Assembly (NCBI GenBank): GCA_022496185.1 | Contig: WTXG01000005.1 | Span: forward strand, 248,001-312,000 | DNA from: Multifurca ochricompacta | Lineage: Eukaryota > Basidiomycota > Agaricomycetes > Russulales > Russulaceae | DNA length: 64,000 bases | Direction: 5' to 3' | Shown here: piece by piece, positions 48,900 through 62,286 of the stretch | How positions within the stretch are numbered: the first letter of the stretch is position 1 | Layout of the letters: each line of letters begins with the position of its first letter | Position numbers and translations under genes: made by a program | The notes under the pieces: model-generated | What the model was told of the DNA's origin: nothing | The model's database searches: none | Seen by the model: only the letters and a program-made list of their open reading frames with translations

Positions 48900-50875
48900 A
48901 TGTCTTCGGATTATGAGTACTCAGATGATGAAGAATATAATGAGTATGATGACGATGAGGAAGCAATGGATGTCGAGGACGGTATGGCATACCACTTGCT
49001 TATTCATCCCTATCATTCCTGTAGCCTAACTACTCACCAAATGATAGGTTCTACCTCATCAGAGGAGGACGTGGAAATGGATGTTTACGATGACGACATA
49101 AAGGTTGTGTCCGAGGCGAGGAAAGCGTATGAAGTGGATTACAGGCCTTTGACCCATCAACAGGTCAAGGATCTTATGGTGGCTGATATCGAATACATCA
49201 GTACAATATTTGGTGTTGGTGTAAGTTATATCTGCCTGTCTCTAAGATAGGCCTTCTCACCTTCTAACTCCTTATAACATACAGAGCGACGTAGCTGCGC
49301 TCCTTCTTCGCCATATGGACTGGAATAAGGATCGGCTCACCGAGAAATACATGGATGATGCTTTCTCAATCTCTATTGCAGCGGGGATATCTCCTGTACC
49401 CAAACCTTCCCATTCAGGCCCAGATCGTTCAAAACGTGTCACCCGCTCCAGCAAATCCTCAAAGAAGATCGAACAAGCTACTATCTCTGAACCTTTCCTT
49501 TGTCCCGTATGCTTCGATGATACTGCCACAGATACCCTTGGATTGTCTTGTGGCCACATTTTTTGCACAGGGTGCTGGGCTATGTACACTGTCAGTAAAA
49601 TTCGCGATGAGGGGGAGCATCGTGTATTGTGCATGGCGGAGAACTGCGGAGTTGTCGCACTCAATCCATTTGTCCACAAGGTGCTCAGTGATGATGAAGA
49701 CACTTGCGCACGTTACGATGAACTCTTGGTTCGCAATTATGTCGCCTGTAACAAGAACCTCAAGTACTGTCCATTCCCGTCCTGTGATCGTAGTGTCTCG
49801 TGCCCCACAGCTTCTTCACGCTCAGCCTTGTCAACTATTGTTCCTACGGTGTCGTGTGGGGCGGACCCCAAGCACAAATTTTGCTTTGGGTGCAGCATCG
49901 ACGGCGATCACCGACCCGTGCTGTGTGTCGTTGCGAGGATGTGGTTGAAGAAGTGCCGTGATGACAGCGAGACAGCAAATTGGATCAAGAGCAATACCAA
50001 GGAGTGCAGCAAATGCCAAAGCACTATCGAGAAGAATGGTGGCTGCAAGTGAGTCTATTCGAACATTTCGCAGCACTCCAGAGAGTTGAATATGGCATCT
50101 TGTTAGCCATATGACTTGCAAAAAGTGCAAGTATGAGTTTTGCTGGGTGTGCATGGGTATGGCTTTCGCATGCGCGGCACCGACTTCATTGTGATATTTA
50201 TGTTAATAGGTCCCTGGGCCGAACACGGAACAGCGTGGTATTCCTGTAACCGATATGATGACAAGTCAGGTGTGGAGGCTCGTGACGCGCAGTCGAAGAG
50301 CCGCGCTTCTTTGGAAAGATATCTTCACGTGAGGTTCATCCAATCTTTGTGTCGGTAATGGAATTCAGCCGTTCTCTTCCAGTACTACAACCGTTGGGCC
50401 AATCACGAACAGTCGGCAAAGCTGTCGGTCGAGCTCTACATGAAGACGGAGAAGAAGATGGAGGAGATGCAGCTTACAACAGATTTGACTTGGATTGAAG
50501 TCCAGTTCATGAAGAAGGCGGTTGACATTGTTGAGAATTGCCGTACGACACTCAAATGGACGTACGCAATGGCTTATTACCTTGAGAACGGTAACCAGAA
50601 GGCGATGTTTGAAGATAATCAACGGTGGGTGTTTTCGGTCACTCCTGACTACCTACGCTTATCTGGAGCATTTTAGTGACCTCGAGAGGGCTGTTGAAGA
50701 TCTTTCTGAATTGTTGGAACAGCCCATCGAGAGTGAAACTATTCCGGTATTGCGCCAGAAAGTGACAGACAAGTCTGTCTATGTTCAGAAACGTAACGAG
50801 ATCCTTCTCGAAGATACTGCTAAGGGATACCTTGAGGAGCGATGGAAATGGAATGTGGTCGTCGATGATTTGTAA
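48900..50875 (+). CDS. RBR-type E3 ubiquitin ligase, Ariadne family (HHARI-like)
   Basis: RING-between-RING ligase passing ubiquitin via its own Cys. The acidic N-terminus (SSDYEYSDDEEYNEYDDDEE) is typical of Ariadne proteins. Then a UBA-like domain (TIFGVGSDVAALLLRHMDWN), RING1 (CPVCFDDTATDTLGLSCGHI, FCTGCW), IBR (CPFPSCDRSV, CGADPKHKFCFGC) and RING2 (ECSKCQSTIEKNGGCNHMTC, then CKKCKYEFCWVC), with the catalytic Cys in GGCNHMTC. The C-terminal Ariadne helices follow (PWAEHGTAWYSCNRYDD, ALERYLHYYNRW-like, MEEMQLTTDLTWIEVQFMKK, YYLENGNQKAMFEDNQ). The order and spacing match the whole family. About five short introns. Stop 50873-50875. Confidence 0.95.
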
Positions 50876-51585
50876 TTTTTATGGTATGAACCACGGGATC
50901 AGACCGATATACGGATTCTCCTCACGACCCATTCAGTGCTCGCCTTACCTCGTCATATTCGCAATGTGTCTGTTGCTCCTTTCATCCACGAGTCATTCGT
51001 TTTCCTTTATACACACCATGTGTACTGTAGAATCAATGTCAATCTTGTGTCATCGAAGAAGTTTAATCGATATCACCACTCTTTCCGCACGGCACTATTC
51101 ACATACATAATAGAATTACATTTACGGAATTGTTTAGCGAGCGAGCGCATAGTGGGCGCGTTCTAAATAAATCTAACTCCGCTCGATGGGTAATGGTGAC
51201 CGTCGCCGTTGCGATCCTGGCTTGGTTGGTGTTGTAGTAGGTGTGTCGTGTGTCTGTCGCAAATGTGGCGAACCGGCCGGGCCGCGGCTGGTACCTACCT
51301 TCCTTGTCGTTGCCCGTCGCCTCCCTCCCAAGGCCATAGTCTACGCTTTTGTATTCTTCCCCCATCCATCCCATTGGTTTTTCGACCGTTTCGCCCCCCT
51401 CTCCCCCCCCTTTCACTACATCATCCAGGACAAGTTTTTTTTTTTTCGTCGCTAGACGTCGACCCATATCATTCCTTTGGTCTACATACTCGTTCTGTTG
51501 TTTGTCACGCTGTCCTACATCCTCCCTTTTCGAACCCCTTTTGAGAGGCTTCAATGCTATACTTGACACGAGACGACTTTCCTAT
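50876..51585. other. Promoter region upstream of GT2 synthase
   Basis: About 700 bases with no supported gene, with pyrimidine-rich tracts near 51340-51450. The leader and perhaps an unrecognised 5' exon of the GT2 gene may be here. Confidence 0.45.
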
Positions 51586-53234
51586 ATGTATGCCCTCATT
51601 TACTTGCTTTATATTCTCTTGTTGATTACCCACTGCCATCAGTCGTGCCCTTTGGCGTCATTGGGTTGGTCCTTGACACTTGCCAGCCTCCGCCCTTGCA
51701 CAGAAGCTAACCGCTGACTCAGATTCTACCGCTATCTCTGGTACTCAATTCGCATTTCCGCCTCTTTCGCATATCGCCCCGTTCCTCTTCCAGAGAACCC
51801 CACTTATATTGCATCTGAGGATGTTACTATTGTAGTTCCCACCATCGATGCTGGGGAAGAGTTCAAGGAGGCCGCCCACAGCTGGCTCGTTGGAAAGCCC
51901 AAGGAGATTCTCATCATTACCGAAGAGAAGATGCTTGGTCCCTTGCAGGAACTCGCCAATGCCGTTGACCCCGAAAGGATTCGTGTGTTGACGGTCCCAT
52001 ACGCGAATAAGCGCCTTCAGATGTCCCATGGCATCAAGAACACAACGACCGACATCACTGTCTTTGCTGACGACGACGCCATTTGGCCACCGACCCTCCT
52101 ACCATATGTTTTGGCATGCTTTGAGGACCAAAAGGTCGGCGGTGTTGGCACGTCCCAGCGTGTGAAACCGGTCGGTAACCGTATGACCGTATGGGAAGTG
52201 CTTGCCGCATTCCGCCTCACCATCCGTAATATCGAAATTGCCTCGTCGACACACATTGATGGCGGTCTTCCGTGTCTTTCTGGGCGAACAGCGGCGTATC
52301 GTACAGTCATCCTAAAGGACCCTGAATTCTTGTACGGCTTCACACATGATTACTGGCTCGGCAAATACCAGCTTAATTCGGGTGATGACAAGTTTCTCAC
52401 ACGTTGGATGGTCAGCCACGGGTGGAGTACCTATGTACAGTGCTGCAGGGAAGCGGAACTGCTCAGCACAATGAAGCCTAACTGGCGCTTCCTGAAGCAG
52501 GTGCTTAGATGGACCAGAAATACCTGGCGATCCGATATGCGTTCACTTTTCATGGAGCGGCACATCTGGACTATTCACCCGTATGTAGCATACACGATGG
52601 TAAAGATTTGGTCCATTGCATCCTTCCATCTATCACAGTATTGACGGCTCCCTTTCTTGCAGGTTGACAAGTTGGTCAATCCCTTCACACTTCTTGCTGG
52701 CCCTGTTCTCGTTGCTCATATCGTCTACAAGAGCACGATTCCAGTGGAGAACGGCGGTTTCCACTTGCCGTGGTGGTGCGTATTTGTAATTTAAGCTTCT
52801 TTTGCTGAATGTGCAACTGAATGTCACTAGGAATGTGATCCTGAGTTATGTTGTCTGGCTCACTGCCACCCGAACGGCCAAGCTTCTTCCACATCTCTGG
52901 CACCGTCCTCAAGACATCATTTATGTCCCTGCGTTCATATTGTTTGGGTACTACTTCGCCGTCATGAAGATCTATGCACTGCTCACTCTTCATGAAGTGC
53001 GTTGGAGACCCAAACTTGACTGATGTTCTGCATTAATCCCTTTCTAATTTTTTGCAGACTGGGTGGGGCACTCGTGCCGGCATCGGCGACCCTACCGCCG
53101 CCACGGCTGCTGCCGACGCTAATTCGCCAGGCATCACAGATGACAAAATGCGGCAGACGCCATATCAGGATTTGCCGTCACCGCCACAATACCCTCAGCG
53201 TCCGGTGGAGATGCAAGTTGGTCACGCGCAGTGA
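51586..53234 (+). CDS. Family 2 glycosyltransferase, processive polysaccharide synthase (Cps1-like)
   Basis: Membrane GT2 related to hyaluronan/chitin synthases. The closest described fungal relative I know is Cps1 of Cryptococcus. Conserved blocks: FYRYLWYSIRISASFAYRP, DVTIVVPTIDAGEEF, KEILIITEE, ITVFADDDAIWPPTLLPYVL (DXD), GGVGTSQRVKP, GGLPCLSGRTAAYRTVIL, LNSGDDKFLTRWM (acceptor-site Asp) and QVLRWTRNTWRSD (QxxRW). C-terminal hydrophobic segments (VAHIVYKSTIPV, DIIYVPAFILFGYYFAVMK) form the membrane channel region, and the last exon is a disordered Pro/Ala-rich tail. The start at 51586 (MYALIYLLYILL spliced to FYRYLW) keeps frame but is provisional. Likely product is a cell-wall or capsule glucan-type polymer; the substrate is not evident. 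Confidence 0.9.
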
Positions 53235-53906
53235 TAGCGTTTTATACCTGTTTTGCCAGCGCTCACGCCGCTGGTGAGGGCAAGTGTTGCTAGTTACGAT
53301 ATCCCATATCACTATACTTCATGATTGCTATCATCTACATCAATCTCCACTCCGTTTAGTCCGCTTCACGCCAGCATTATCTGTATCACCCGCTGAGAAT
53401 CCTCGAATCCGCGCGTCAAGGGAAGAGGGTAGGGAGGAAGGAGGGCATGGGATTTACCCTCGATGGGTAACTTGGCTAGGCAAAGCGAGGTAGACTGCAA
53501 TGAACTGTCCATCTACATTTCTTCTGCATTTGCACGCACTTTTTTCTTTTCTTTTCTTTTCTTTTCTTTTTCTTTTTTCTTTTCAGGAGACACTTTTACA
53601 AGACGCATTTTTAAAACTTTTCCCAGTCTTTTGCATCCTCTCTCTACTTTTAATATGGACCAATGTTGTTTATAGATATAATAGGCAGGCGGCTGTAAGC
53701 ATGCTTATGGAAAGGCGTAGAAGGCTCCCGAAGGAGGAGAGGATCATCTCATCGATGATAAACACACTAATCGAATCTCAGCTCAGAACAGAAGAAAATA
53801 AAAATAAAATGGGGCGGGTGCACGTACCTCCACACGCCTTGTACCCTCTCTACCCTTGCCCATCCTCTCCTCTTTTTTTTCACTCCCTCTTGATTGATAT
53901 CCCTCA
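53235..53906. promoter_or_regulatory. Promoter and leader of Hsp110 gene
   Basis: About 670 bases without a supported gene. It contains a long (TTTTC)n pyrimidine tract and, near the start, another T/C-rich stretch typical of highly expressed fungal promoters. No clear heat-shock element array was identified. Confidence 0.5.
53535..53586. repeat. (TTTTC)n pyrimidine microsatellite
   Basis: About nine TTTTC-type units, nearly uninterrupted, about 320 bases upstream of the Hsp110 start. Confidence 0.85.
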
Positions 53907-56449
53907 ATGTCTGTCGTTGGTATTGATTTTGGCTCCCTTCATAGCAAGGTATTTCAACCTTAATCAACTATATGCTTTACTTACTTTCGAATCTAGATTG
54001 GTGTCGCAAGGCACAGAGGAATCGATATTATAACAAACGAAGTCTCCAATCGAGCAACACCGTGAACACTCTCATGTCTCATCTTGATATTGCACTCATC
54101 TTCGATTTACAGATCACTCGTCTCGTTCGGTCCTAAGCAGCGCGCGCTTGGCGAATCGGCAAAAACGCAGGAGATCTCAAATTTTAGAAATACTGCTGGC
54201 TCACTGAAGCGCCTTATCGGCCGAACGTTGAATGATGTCGAGATCCAGCACGTCGAGAAGAAGTTCACCCACGTAAACTTGGTCGATGTGGATGGTTCCG
54301 TGGGCGTTCAGGTGCGTATGTCCAGTGGCTCACTCTCTCTCATCGATTTCAGCTTGTCTTACACGCATATAGGTCAGTCACTTAGGTGAACCAACAACTT
54401 TCTCCGCCACACAGTTGGTAGGCATGTATCTCGGCAGGTTGCGTGACATTGCCGCCAAAGAGCTCAAGATTGGCGTGTCTGATGTCGTCATTGCTATCCC
54501 TGGCTGGTACACCGATGTACAACGACGAGCACTCTTGAGTGCTAGCACCATCGCGGGTTTAAACCCCCTTCGCTTAATCCCCGATCACACCGCCGTCGCC
54601 TTCGGGTATGGTATCACTAAGGCTGACCTCCCAGATGTCGAGAACCCCCGGCACGTCGTCTTTGTGGATATCGGTCACTCGAGCATGTCTGTTGCTGTTG
54701 TCGCATTCTCCAAGGGACAACTGACTGTCAAGAGCACGGCATACGACACGCACCTGGGCGGCCGTGACATTGACTATGCCCTTGTCCAGCACTTCGCGGA
54801 GGAGTTCAAGGCAAAATACAGGATCGACGTGCTCTCGAACCCTAAAGCCACGTTCCGGTTGTATGCAGCTGCCGAGAAACTCAAGAAAGTACTTTCAGCG
54901 AACGCGGAGGCACCGCTCAACGTTGAATCCATTATGAACGACATCGATGCTTCTTCAAAACTCACGCGGGACCAGTACGAGCAGCTCATTGCGGATGTCC
55001 TTGACCGTATTCCTGGACCACTTCAGCGTGCACTGGATGAATCTGGTCTAACCATTGAGCAGGTCGACGCGATCGAGCTTGTTGGTGGCTCAACGCGTGT
55101 CCCTGCGGTCCGTGCCAAGATCCAAGCTGTATATCCTGGCAAGTCGCTTTCGACAACACTCAACCAGGATGAAGCGTGTGCTCGGGGAACCACCTTTGCC
55201 TGTGCGACACTTTCACCTGTTTTCCGGGTACGCGATTTTGCGATCCACGACATCGCTGTCTATCCTATCAAGGTGCGCTGGGAGAAGACTCCCACTGATG
55301 AAGAGGAAGACACAGAGCTGGTCGTGTTCCCCCGCGGTAATGGCATACCATCGACTAAAGTGCTCACCTTCTACCGCAAAGCACCATTCGATATCGAGGC
55401 AGTGTATGCCGACCCAAGCGCACTGCCTGGCACCGTTAATCCTGGGTCGGGCGCCTCACGGTGAAGGACGTCGGTCCGTCTCCAACAGGCGATTTTTCCA
55501 CTGTTCGTGTCAAGGCGCGCTTGAATCTCCATGGAATTCTGTCTTTTGAGGCGGTCTATACAGAAGAAGTCGAAGAGAAAGAGGAGATGCAGGTGATGGA
55601 GAGTCATCGGAACCGCCGAAGAAAAAAAAAGTTGTCAAGAAGAACCCCGTGGCCTATGTTACTGGTTATGGAGGGCTCGATTCGTCCGTCGTAGACAATA
55701 TAAGGAGAAAGAGCTGACAATGTACTCGAACGACAAGTTGGTACAGGATACCGAGGTGCGTTACTTGATCCCTCTCTCTCTGTGGCTGTGTTTTATGTCT
55801 GTTATAGGAACGCAAAAATGCCCTTGAGGAATATATCTATGACATGCGGTCGAAGCTGGATGACCGCTACGCTCCGTTCGTGCAGTCGCTGGAGAAGGAA
55901 GCACTGCTTGCCGAGCTGTCAAAGGACGAAGACTGGCTTTACTCGGAGGAGGGTGAAGATGCGACCAAATCAGCTTACGTCACCCGTATCGACGCAGCCA
56001 AGAAACTTGGCGACCCCATTACGACGCGCTGGCGCGAGGCTGAGGAACGACCGAAGGCTGCGGCTCAGCTGCGCGAGACGATCAACCAGTACATCTTGCA
56101 AGCGACATCAACAGAAGAGAGGTTCGCGCACATTGACGAGAAAGACAAACAGTCTATCGTCGAGAAGGCCGTGACGATCCAAAAGTGGCTGGAAGACCAG
56201 TCCGTCCGGCAGTCCGAGCGTCCGAAGAACGTTGACCCGGTGTTGACTGCTATCGAAATCTCGAAGAAGCGGGATGAGGTTATTTATTTCGCAACGCCCA
56301 TTCTCACCCGACCTAAGCCTAAGCCCCCGAAGATCGATGGCGCGGACACACCGCGCAGCGGTGCCGAAACGCCCAACCCTCCATCGAAGGGGGACACGGA
56401 AACCAAGACAGAGGAAGGGCAAGTTCCACCTGAGATGGATGTGGATTAG
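53907..56449 (+). CDS. SSE1: Hsp110-family chaperone / Hsp70 nucleotide exchange factor (Sse1-like)
   Basis: Cytosolic chaperone that releases ADP from Hsp70 and helps hold unfolded clients. The N-terminal ATPase domain begins VVGIDFGSLHSKIGVARHRG (Hsp110 form of DLGT), then NEVSNRATPSLVSFGPKQRA, VIAIPGWYTDVQRRALLSAS, VDIGHSSMSVAVVAFSKG, THLGGRDIDYALVQHF and ELVGGSTRVPAVRAKI. A beta domain and an acidic linker (EEVEEKEEMQV) precede the helical lid (LEEYIYDMRSKLDDRYAPFV, EDWLYSEEGEDATKSAYVTR). It ends EMDVD, as Hsp110 proteins often do. Three frame breaks within 260 bases (near 55442, 55593 and 55699) are each mended by one base, giving NPWVGRLTVKDVG, QVDGESSEPPKKKK and DNYKEKELTMYSND. Confidence 0.95.
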
Positions 56450-56719
56450 AGAGGGACTTTTGGGAGAGGCCGTATCTTTCTTCGGCGTCATGTAGTGATA
56501 TTAATAGTCAGTTGTAGCTCATCCCATCCCCTGTTCTTTGAACAAAATAGATATGTTGCATTCCTTGTAAGTAGCGAGTGACATGATACCCTCGTCAAGG
56601 ACATTCGCATTCACTGCTGTGCGCCGAGCCATGTTGTATTAATCATATACTACACGCGCTTTTGAAATAAGGAGTGGACTCGAGAAGGACCTCGACGCAC
56701 AACGCTTGTGACCAGACTC

Positions 56720-58832
56720 TCACGCAGCCGTCGTGTTCCTGAGAGACGACGGGAAACGACCGTCGAGGATGGTATCCGGAAGCGGAATCGAGTAGTTCCC
56801 GAAGCAGTCAAACTGGTAGTCTACCTCCGCGATTCGTTCTGCATGCCCTTGATGTACGTCACCAGGTCGCAAAGGCCGTCCTTATTAGCCTTGCATCCTT
56901 TGACACCAGTCAGCGGAACGACGGCGTCGTTAAGAATCCAGCGGATGTGCGTCGGGGTGGATGAGGCGGGGCAGGAGAGTACCTGCGCGACGAGGTTTGC
57001 GGCAAAAGGCGCGATGTGGCTGACAATCCATTGCTATGTGTGCGATGAGTTGACAAAGCCACCGAGGACGAGGGCAGTTTCGTATACGTACACGATTTCT
57101 TTGGATATGGTCCGTAGGTAAAGGACCACCCGAAGCAAGGGTAGTCAGATTCAAAGCGACGGCGACTACAACGTCAGGGTCAATTACTTATCCAGCGGGA
57201 AACAGCCGTCCACTCTTACCAGCGGTGATGATAGTGTCATGAGTAGCATCAACGAAGATCGGTTGCTTGAGTGGAAACTTGATGTCGCTTGAAACGATGG
57301 TAGCGTTCACCGAAGTATCAAAGTTGGTTATGCGGGTCCGGGTGAGGCGCGAGATAAACTCGGAGACGTAGCCGATGCCCTGCGCGGCCACAGCAGGATT
57401 CCCAGGCCCATTGCCGTACCAGAAACCAAGGTCTCCGGTTGGGGTCAGATTTTGAGATGAAACGTATACCAATCACGGCGTACCGTTTAAGTACTCGAAC
57501 GACTCCCACTCAGACTCAGTGAACAGATCGCAGAAACGAGAAAAGCCAAGCGCAACAGACTAAACCACGTTATCAGTCATAGCTCGCCATAAGACGTTGT
57601 TTTCCGAGCGAGTTCCGACTTGCCTCGTATGCGCAAGACTGCTGCATAGCAACAATGTCGGTAGCAGTAAGATTCACGCCACTGATAAAGCGTTGAAGCC
57701 TTTTGATCGTAGATCCAGTATATATTGCAGCCCATTTCGTAGCCTGGGCAGGGCCAAAGCCTCCAATCTCGTTGTTTGCGTTGGCACATTGATCATATGC
57801 GGCGAGGGTTGTGTTGAGCCCCGGTGCCTCGATCTCAATGAGTTGATGATAGCTTGAGGAGAACGTCTGGACGCCAAAGAAGCCAGCCGCGAATTGTAAA
57901 CTGCATAAGGAAAAAGTGAGTGCGCGCACAACACAACTCACGCGTCTGTCAAACCACGCACGCAGAGTCGATCATACGCTCTGTCCTCATACAAATGAGG
58001 CTGGAAAATATTGCGTAGAACTAGCAAGAGACTCCGACCTTGTGAGGTTGTACGCCATACAGGAAGATCCGTAGCGCCTTTCAAAAGGCTTCCATACCGG
58101 ATTCGAGTGTTGACTCCAAGTTCGTACCTGCAGGAGAGTTAGGAAATACCTGAAGTTGAACACAGTAACAACGAACAGTTGCTGGCGGCCGAGTGGCGTC
58201 AAGATCTCCGCGCCTAGTTTGAAGGTCCAAGTGTTGAGGAAGGCCAATGGCCCAGTGGCGCTGAAGCCGGAGCCAGTGGATGCAGAGTGAATCTTGGCCG
58301 CGAATGACGCGGGGGCGGAGCCAGAGGTAGGGTATCTCGCGCCGTGACGGTGCAGGATGTGAACCGCATTTATCGAGCATCCCTCAGGGACGATGGGAGA
58401 TGCTTCGGAAAGACCAAACGTCCCAGGATCAAGCGAGAACATAGGAGAGAGGTTTCCCCAACTATGGACCAAGTCGAACCTCGAACCTTTATGGTCAAAA
58501 GTATCGGGACGGACAATAGGCGATTCATTCTCAATCGCGGGAATGACTGGCGCAGTTTCGATGGCAAAGGCGTCGTCACCAGCTAGAAATACGGCTCATT
58601 TAGGAGTGGGGGATGTTTGAGAAGGGAGTAACAAACTTGGAGTGGGGCCCGAGAACCCAACGATACTCTTGTCAGGGAAATTAGGATCAGGGACAGTCGC
58701 GGTCACGCCAGGTGGCGGGAACTGGAAAGTCGAAGTCGCGCCAGCAAATGTTGAGGCCTCTGCTGGGCCGCGAGGGAACGCAGAGGCTGCAGGGATAAGA
58801 GCGAGAAGACAGAGTTCGCTGAATGCCACCAT
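56720..58832 (-). CDS. Secreted histidine acid phosphatase (phytase-like)
   Basis: Extracellular phosphatase that releases phosphate from phytate or other phosphomonoesters. A signal peptide (MVAFSELCLLALIPAASAFP) opens the protein. The catalytic HAP motif is VHILHRHGARYPT (RHGxRxP); the distant proton donor is VDATHDTIITA (HD). Between them are LGRQQLF, NPVWKPFERRYGSSCMAYNL and CANANNEIGGFGPAQATKW, with several N-glycosylation sites (NLT, NAT). Cys residues recur as in fungal phytases. The stop at 56821 in one frame is not the end: one added base near 56831 rejoins QNES to DYQFDCFGNYSIPLPDTI and a new stop at 56720. Several short introns. The Hsp110 gene is convergent. Confidence 0.92.
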
Positions 58833-59613
58833 GTCAAGCGCTAGGAATGGGTGTTGCTCACCGTTTTATAGTTAATTTCGCCTCATCGCTGAACGGCTAA
58901 GAACGCGGCGATCATTCGAAATATTCAATTATTATTGAAACCTGAGATGGTCAGATACACATTATGACCTGAAAAAGCCAATTAACTGCGTCAAACGGTA
59001 TTACAAGCGAGTTAGCAATAGGATCAGGATCAGGATCATCATTTTGGGTGTGGGGCGCACTCACTCATGGCGCCTTGTGCGACGCGTCGCACACCACCTG
59101 CCCTTGGACTACATGGTTTCTCCCTCGTCTGCAAAGCACCATGACCATGACCGGGTCCATCCATTAGTCACATTCATCTCAGGGAGCATTTATCCAATTT
59201 TCATCCCCCCTTTCCGTTCCAGACCAATCACGCTGTGTAGTCGCACTGCTTTCAAACGTTGCTCTCTGATGGCACAAGCGAGAGAGATCTACAATCAGCC
59301 ACGTGACCGCGATTGCTGCCTCTAGCTAGATATCGACGCCAGGTTCGTAGACGGCAGAAGTCGTTACAGAGTACCAAACAACTATTGATATTGACTAACG
59401 GGGAATACGGGCATTCACTTAGACCTCGAACCCAGGACTCGCTACTCCCAATACCAGTCAAGCTCGCAAATTCTAGGCATACACCAGATTTCTTGTGGGT
59501 CTCTATGTCCGCACTTTGGCACATGTCAATTTCTTGGTTTGCGCTTCTTGAAGGTCATGGGTATCCAATCACTTTAATCGAAGTCGACTCTTACCAGTAC
59601 CCCCCTTTCTCAA

Positions 59614-59808
59614 TTACGCAGTAGTAGACATCTCCACATTCAGAATCGATGTCGATGTCTTAACAACCGGCACCTTGTCACCAAGAACCTCTCGAATGTG
59701 CGTGTATATCTCGCCTCCTTCAGCCCACTGCTTGTCCATTTTGCCATCCTTGTATGTGACACCATTTGAGAATACGTCACGCTGCAGTTCGATGCTATGG
59801 GCCTTCAT
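59614..59808 (-). CDS. Small hypothetical ORF, doubtful
   Basis: A 64-codon frame (begins MKAHSIELQRDVF, ends LNVEMSTTA) with a composition more protein-like than its surroundings (KDGKMDKQWAEGGEIYTHI). No family recognised. It could be a remnant exon; the stretch just upstream on the same strand (ELPSCHGLKLREVGYGK) is also open. No promoter or splice evidence. Confidence 0.2.
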   Translation of the reverse strand: MKAHSIELQRDVFSNGVTYKDGKMDKQWAEGGEIYTHIREVLGDKVPVVKTSTSILNVEMSTTA

Positions 59809-62088
59809 CTCTTATCTGTCCCCCGAGCCCGACTTGCCATATCCTACCTCTCTCAATTTCAGTCCGTGGCACGACGGAAGTTCACAGATGCTCCCAACAA
59901 CGTAATGATAAGCCCTTTGAATCATTAATAGGTCTCAACCAGCTTCTATTCTTGCTACAAGAACTTTGGCTGTGACGACCTTGTCTTACAATAAGAAGAC
60001 GTTTACTTTTTAAACAAATTCAGAATTATATCCCGCATGCAACAAGAGCGGCCGTGACTATTTTAGTAGGTGCTCCAGTAGACAGATGCATTAAGATGAA
60101 ACAACAAAATTTGTTAAGTAAAGCCACTACACAAGTATAGACCGTCATAAGAGGAGTTGTCTGACTGAACATCTGGTAAAGATTTATATGCGCATTGTTA
60201 CGTGGGTTATAGACCTCTGTCCATCTGGCACCACTGGTCATCCATGGTCTTCAGACGTTTACATTGCTTGAAGTATGGAACTTACGACTGCTATTTGAAC
60301 GACGTGTTCTCGTAGTCAGAACTTTGGGGGAGAAGGAGATGGGAAGGAAATGGACATAATCAATCTATACCCGCGCGCTCGTTCCGACAACTGACGAGCC
60401 CACGCAGCGCGAGGCCGGTAATAACGCAAGCCCGACCACGCTGACGCTGCCAATCTCGCATAAGCATCATATGCAGTACGTCCCATGCTGGCAAAATTTT
60501 GCACCATTTTTGTAGAGCAGCTGTACGTACATAGTATACGTACAGGTGCTGCACAAGACCGCATTTTAAAGGGCTGGGTATCATTCCTGCCCTGAGTTAT
60601 TTGTTCAGGCTTTGGGAGGGGGTGCTCGGGTGTTTGGGACAACCCCGATTTCATACATTCATCCATTGAATCGTTTCCATAAATACACGCATGGGATATC
60701 CTGCCCGCCACCTGTTGTAGCTCAGCTACCTTCTTACGTCGAAATGAATGTTGTACAAAGAACAAGGTCAACTTCGCTTCCATATACTTGATTCTATTCC
60801 CAAGTCGTACACGGTGTTGAAACACGTGTGTGCAACCACCGGTTCGCCAAACTTGAAATGATGTCCTCGGTGTTAGGAACTACACTACTGGATTCATTCC
60901 TACCAAACGCGCGGGTGCCTTCTGTGCATGCGCCTCGAATGCCACGGAAGCAGGGCGAAAGAAATTGGGCTTGGCTACGCTGCATCGAGAACAACCGAGG
61001 TAGTTTTCTACTTTCTTACGCGGAAACCAACATCAACACGTGCGAACTCGACGACGTACAGCATGCGGATCAAATTTCTAGGGAAAAAGCGAGGGTGCAA
61101 CCGAGTAGGCAAAGGAGATGGAGAAACAACTTGATAGATAACAATTGACAAATGGAGATCGGTCAGTTTGCGACGTTCACTATGCTCAAATAATTGAGGG
61201 CATTCGGAATCGTCAGGAGGGCTGACGTGGGTAGCCCCCTGCATAAATGAGAAGCCACCCGAGTCCCACATCTGATGAGAAGGAGCGCATGGAAAATGCC
61301 AGTCACTTCAGAGTTAGTCATCGAAATCCAGAAGGACGGACAAGGAGAGTGGGGGACCAGAAGCCACGCCTTCCCAAGAACACCAGGTCATGAGGCAGAG
61401 TCTGTGTGGCAGGTCATTAATACGTGCCTGTATTCTGAGAAAGTTTGGGGGGGGATACCGTTGGCGCGCAACCCGCGGAAGTGCATCAGTTATTGAACCG
61501 ACGCCGCCATCACCCAAATTGTTGATTCCCTTTTTCGGAAGTGTAACCTCGAAAAGGTAAGCAACGACCGGGCGGAATATTTATGATTTACGATTACTTA
61601 CGTTACAAATTAAAGTTGGTTACTCCCTCGAAGCATCGACAGTTGAAATTTGAACGCACATACGCTACAAACCCAGGGCATCGAAAACTAGTTGACACGG
61701 GGAGCTGAGGTGGCTTTGCCGGCGGGACAATCGAGGGGAAAGTGAGAGAGCTGTAGAGAGCAAGGTTAATCGGATCTTGGTTTATCGATCGCAGGGGGCT
61801 GTGCCGCTTATTCAAAGAAGACGCTGTCTCCTGCTTCCTGCCCATCCATTGGATCGGTCGTTTTCAAGCTTGACGCCGGGGTTCATATTTCTCCGACAGC
61901 CGACAGCATTTTTTGATGAAGATGAGGAGAAAAGGGACATTTTTGTGAGCTTGGCACGTTGCGGTCTCTGTTTCCAATCGGAGCGTTCGGACCGGATCAC
62001 GCATAGCGTCAGAAAACTATTATTGATGACCTGACCTAGAAAGGTTGGCAGAGCGCTGTGCTGGTAGCAGCAGGTAAGTCTTCATTGC

Positions 62089-62089
62089 G

Positions 62090-62130
<41 letters not shown>
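62089..62130. repeat. (GTT)14 microsatellite
   Basis: Fourteen perfect GTT units. Reverse-strand reading would give poly-Gln, but no gene supports it. Confidence 0.95.
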
Positions 62131-62251
62131 GAATTTGTTGCCAAGGAACGGATGGCAGGAGGGAGATGGGAGGGAGAGAGGGGAGGGGAGGTGAGGGGAG
62201 GGGATAACTATTAGATAAGATTACGTTATCGCTAAAATAAATAAATAACAT

Positions 62252-62252
62252 T

Positions 62253-62284
<32 letters not shown>

Positions 62285-62286
62285 CA
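62252..62286. repeat. GTCGTT microsatellite
   Basis: About five GTCGTT units with GTC variants, 120 bases after the GTT array. Confidence 0.9.

Noticed and set aside
56821..56823. Stop codon as the end of the phytase-like gene
   Set aside because: Conserved C-terminal sequence (DCFGNYSIPLPDT) continues in the next frame, so the stop is probably caused by a missing base.
59405..59475. tRNA-like string (reverse strand GGGTTCGAGGTC)
   Set aside because: The T-loop-like word is there, but the flanking bases do not pair as a T stem and no acceptor or anticodon arm could be built.
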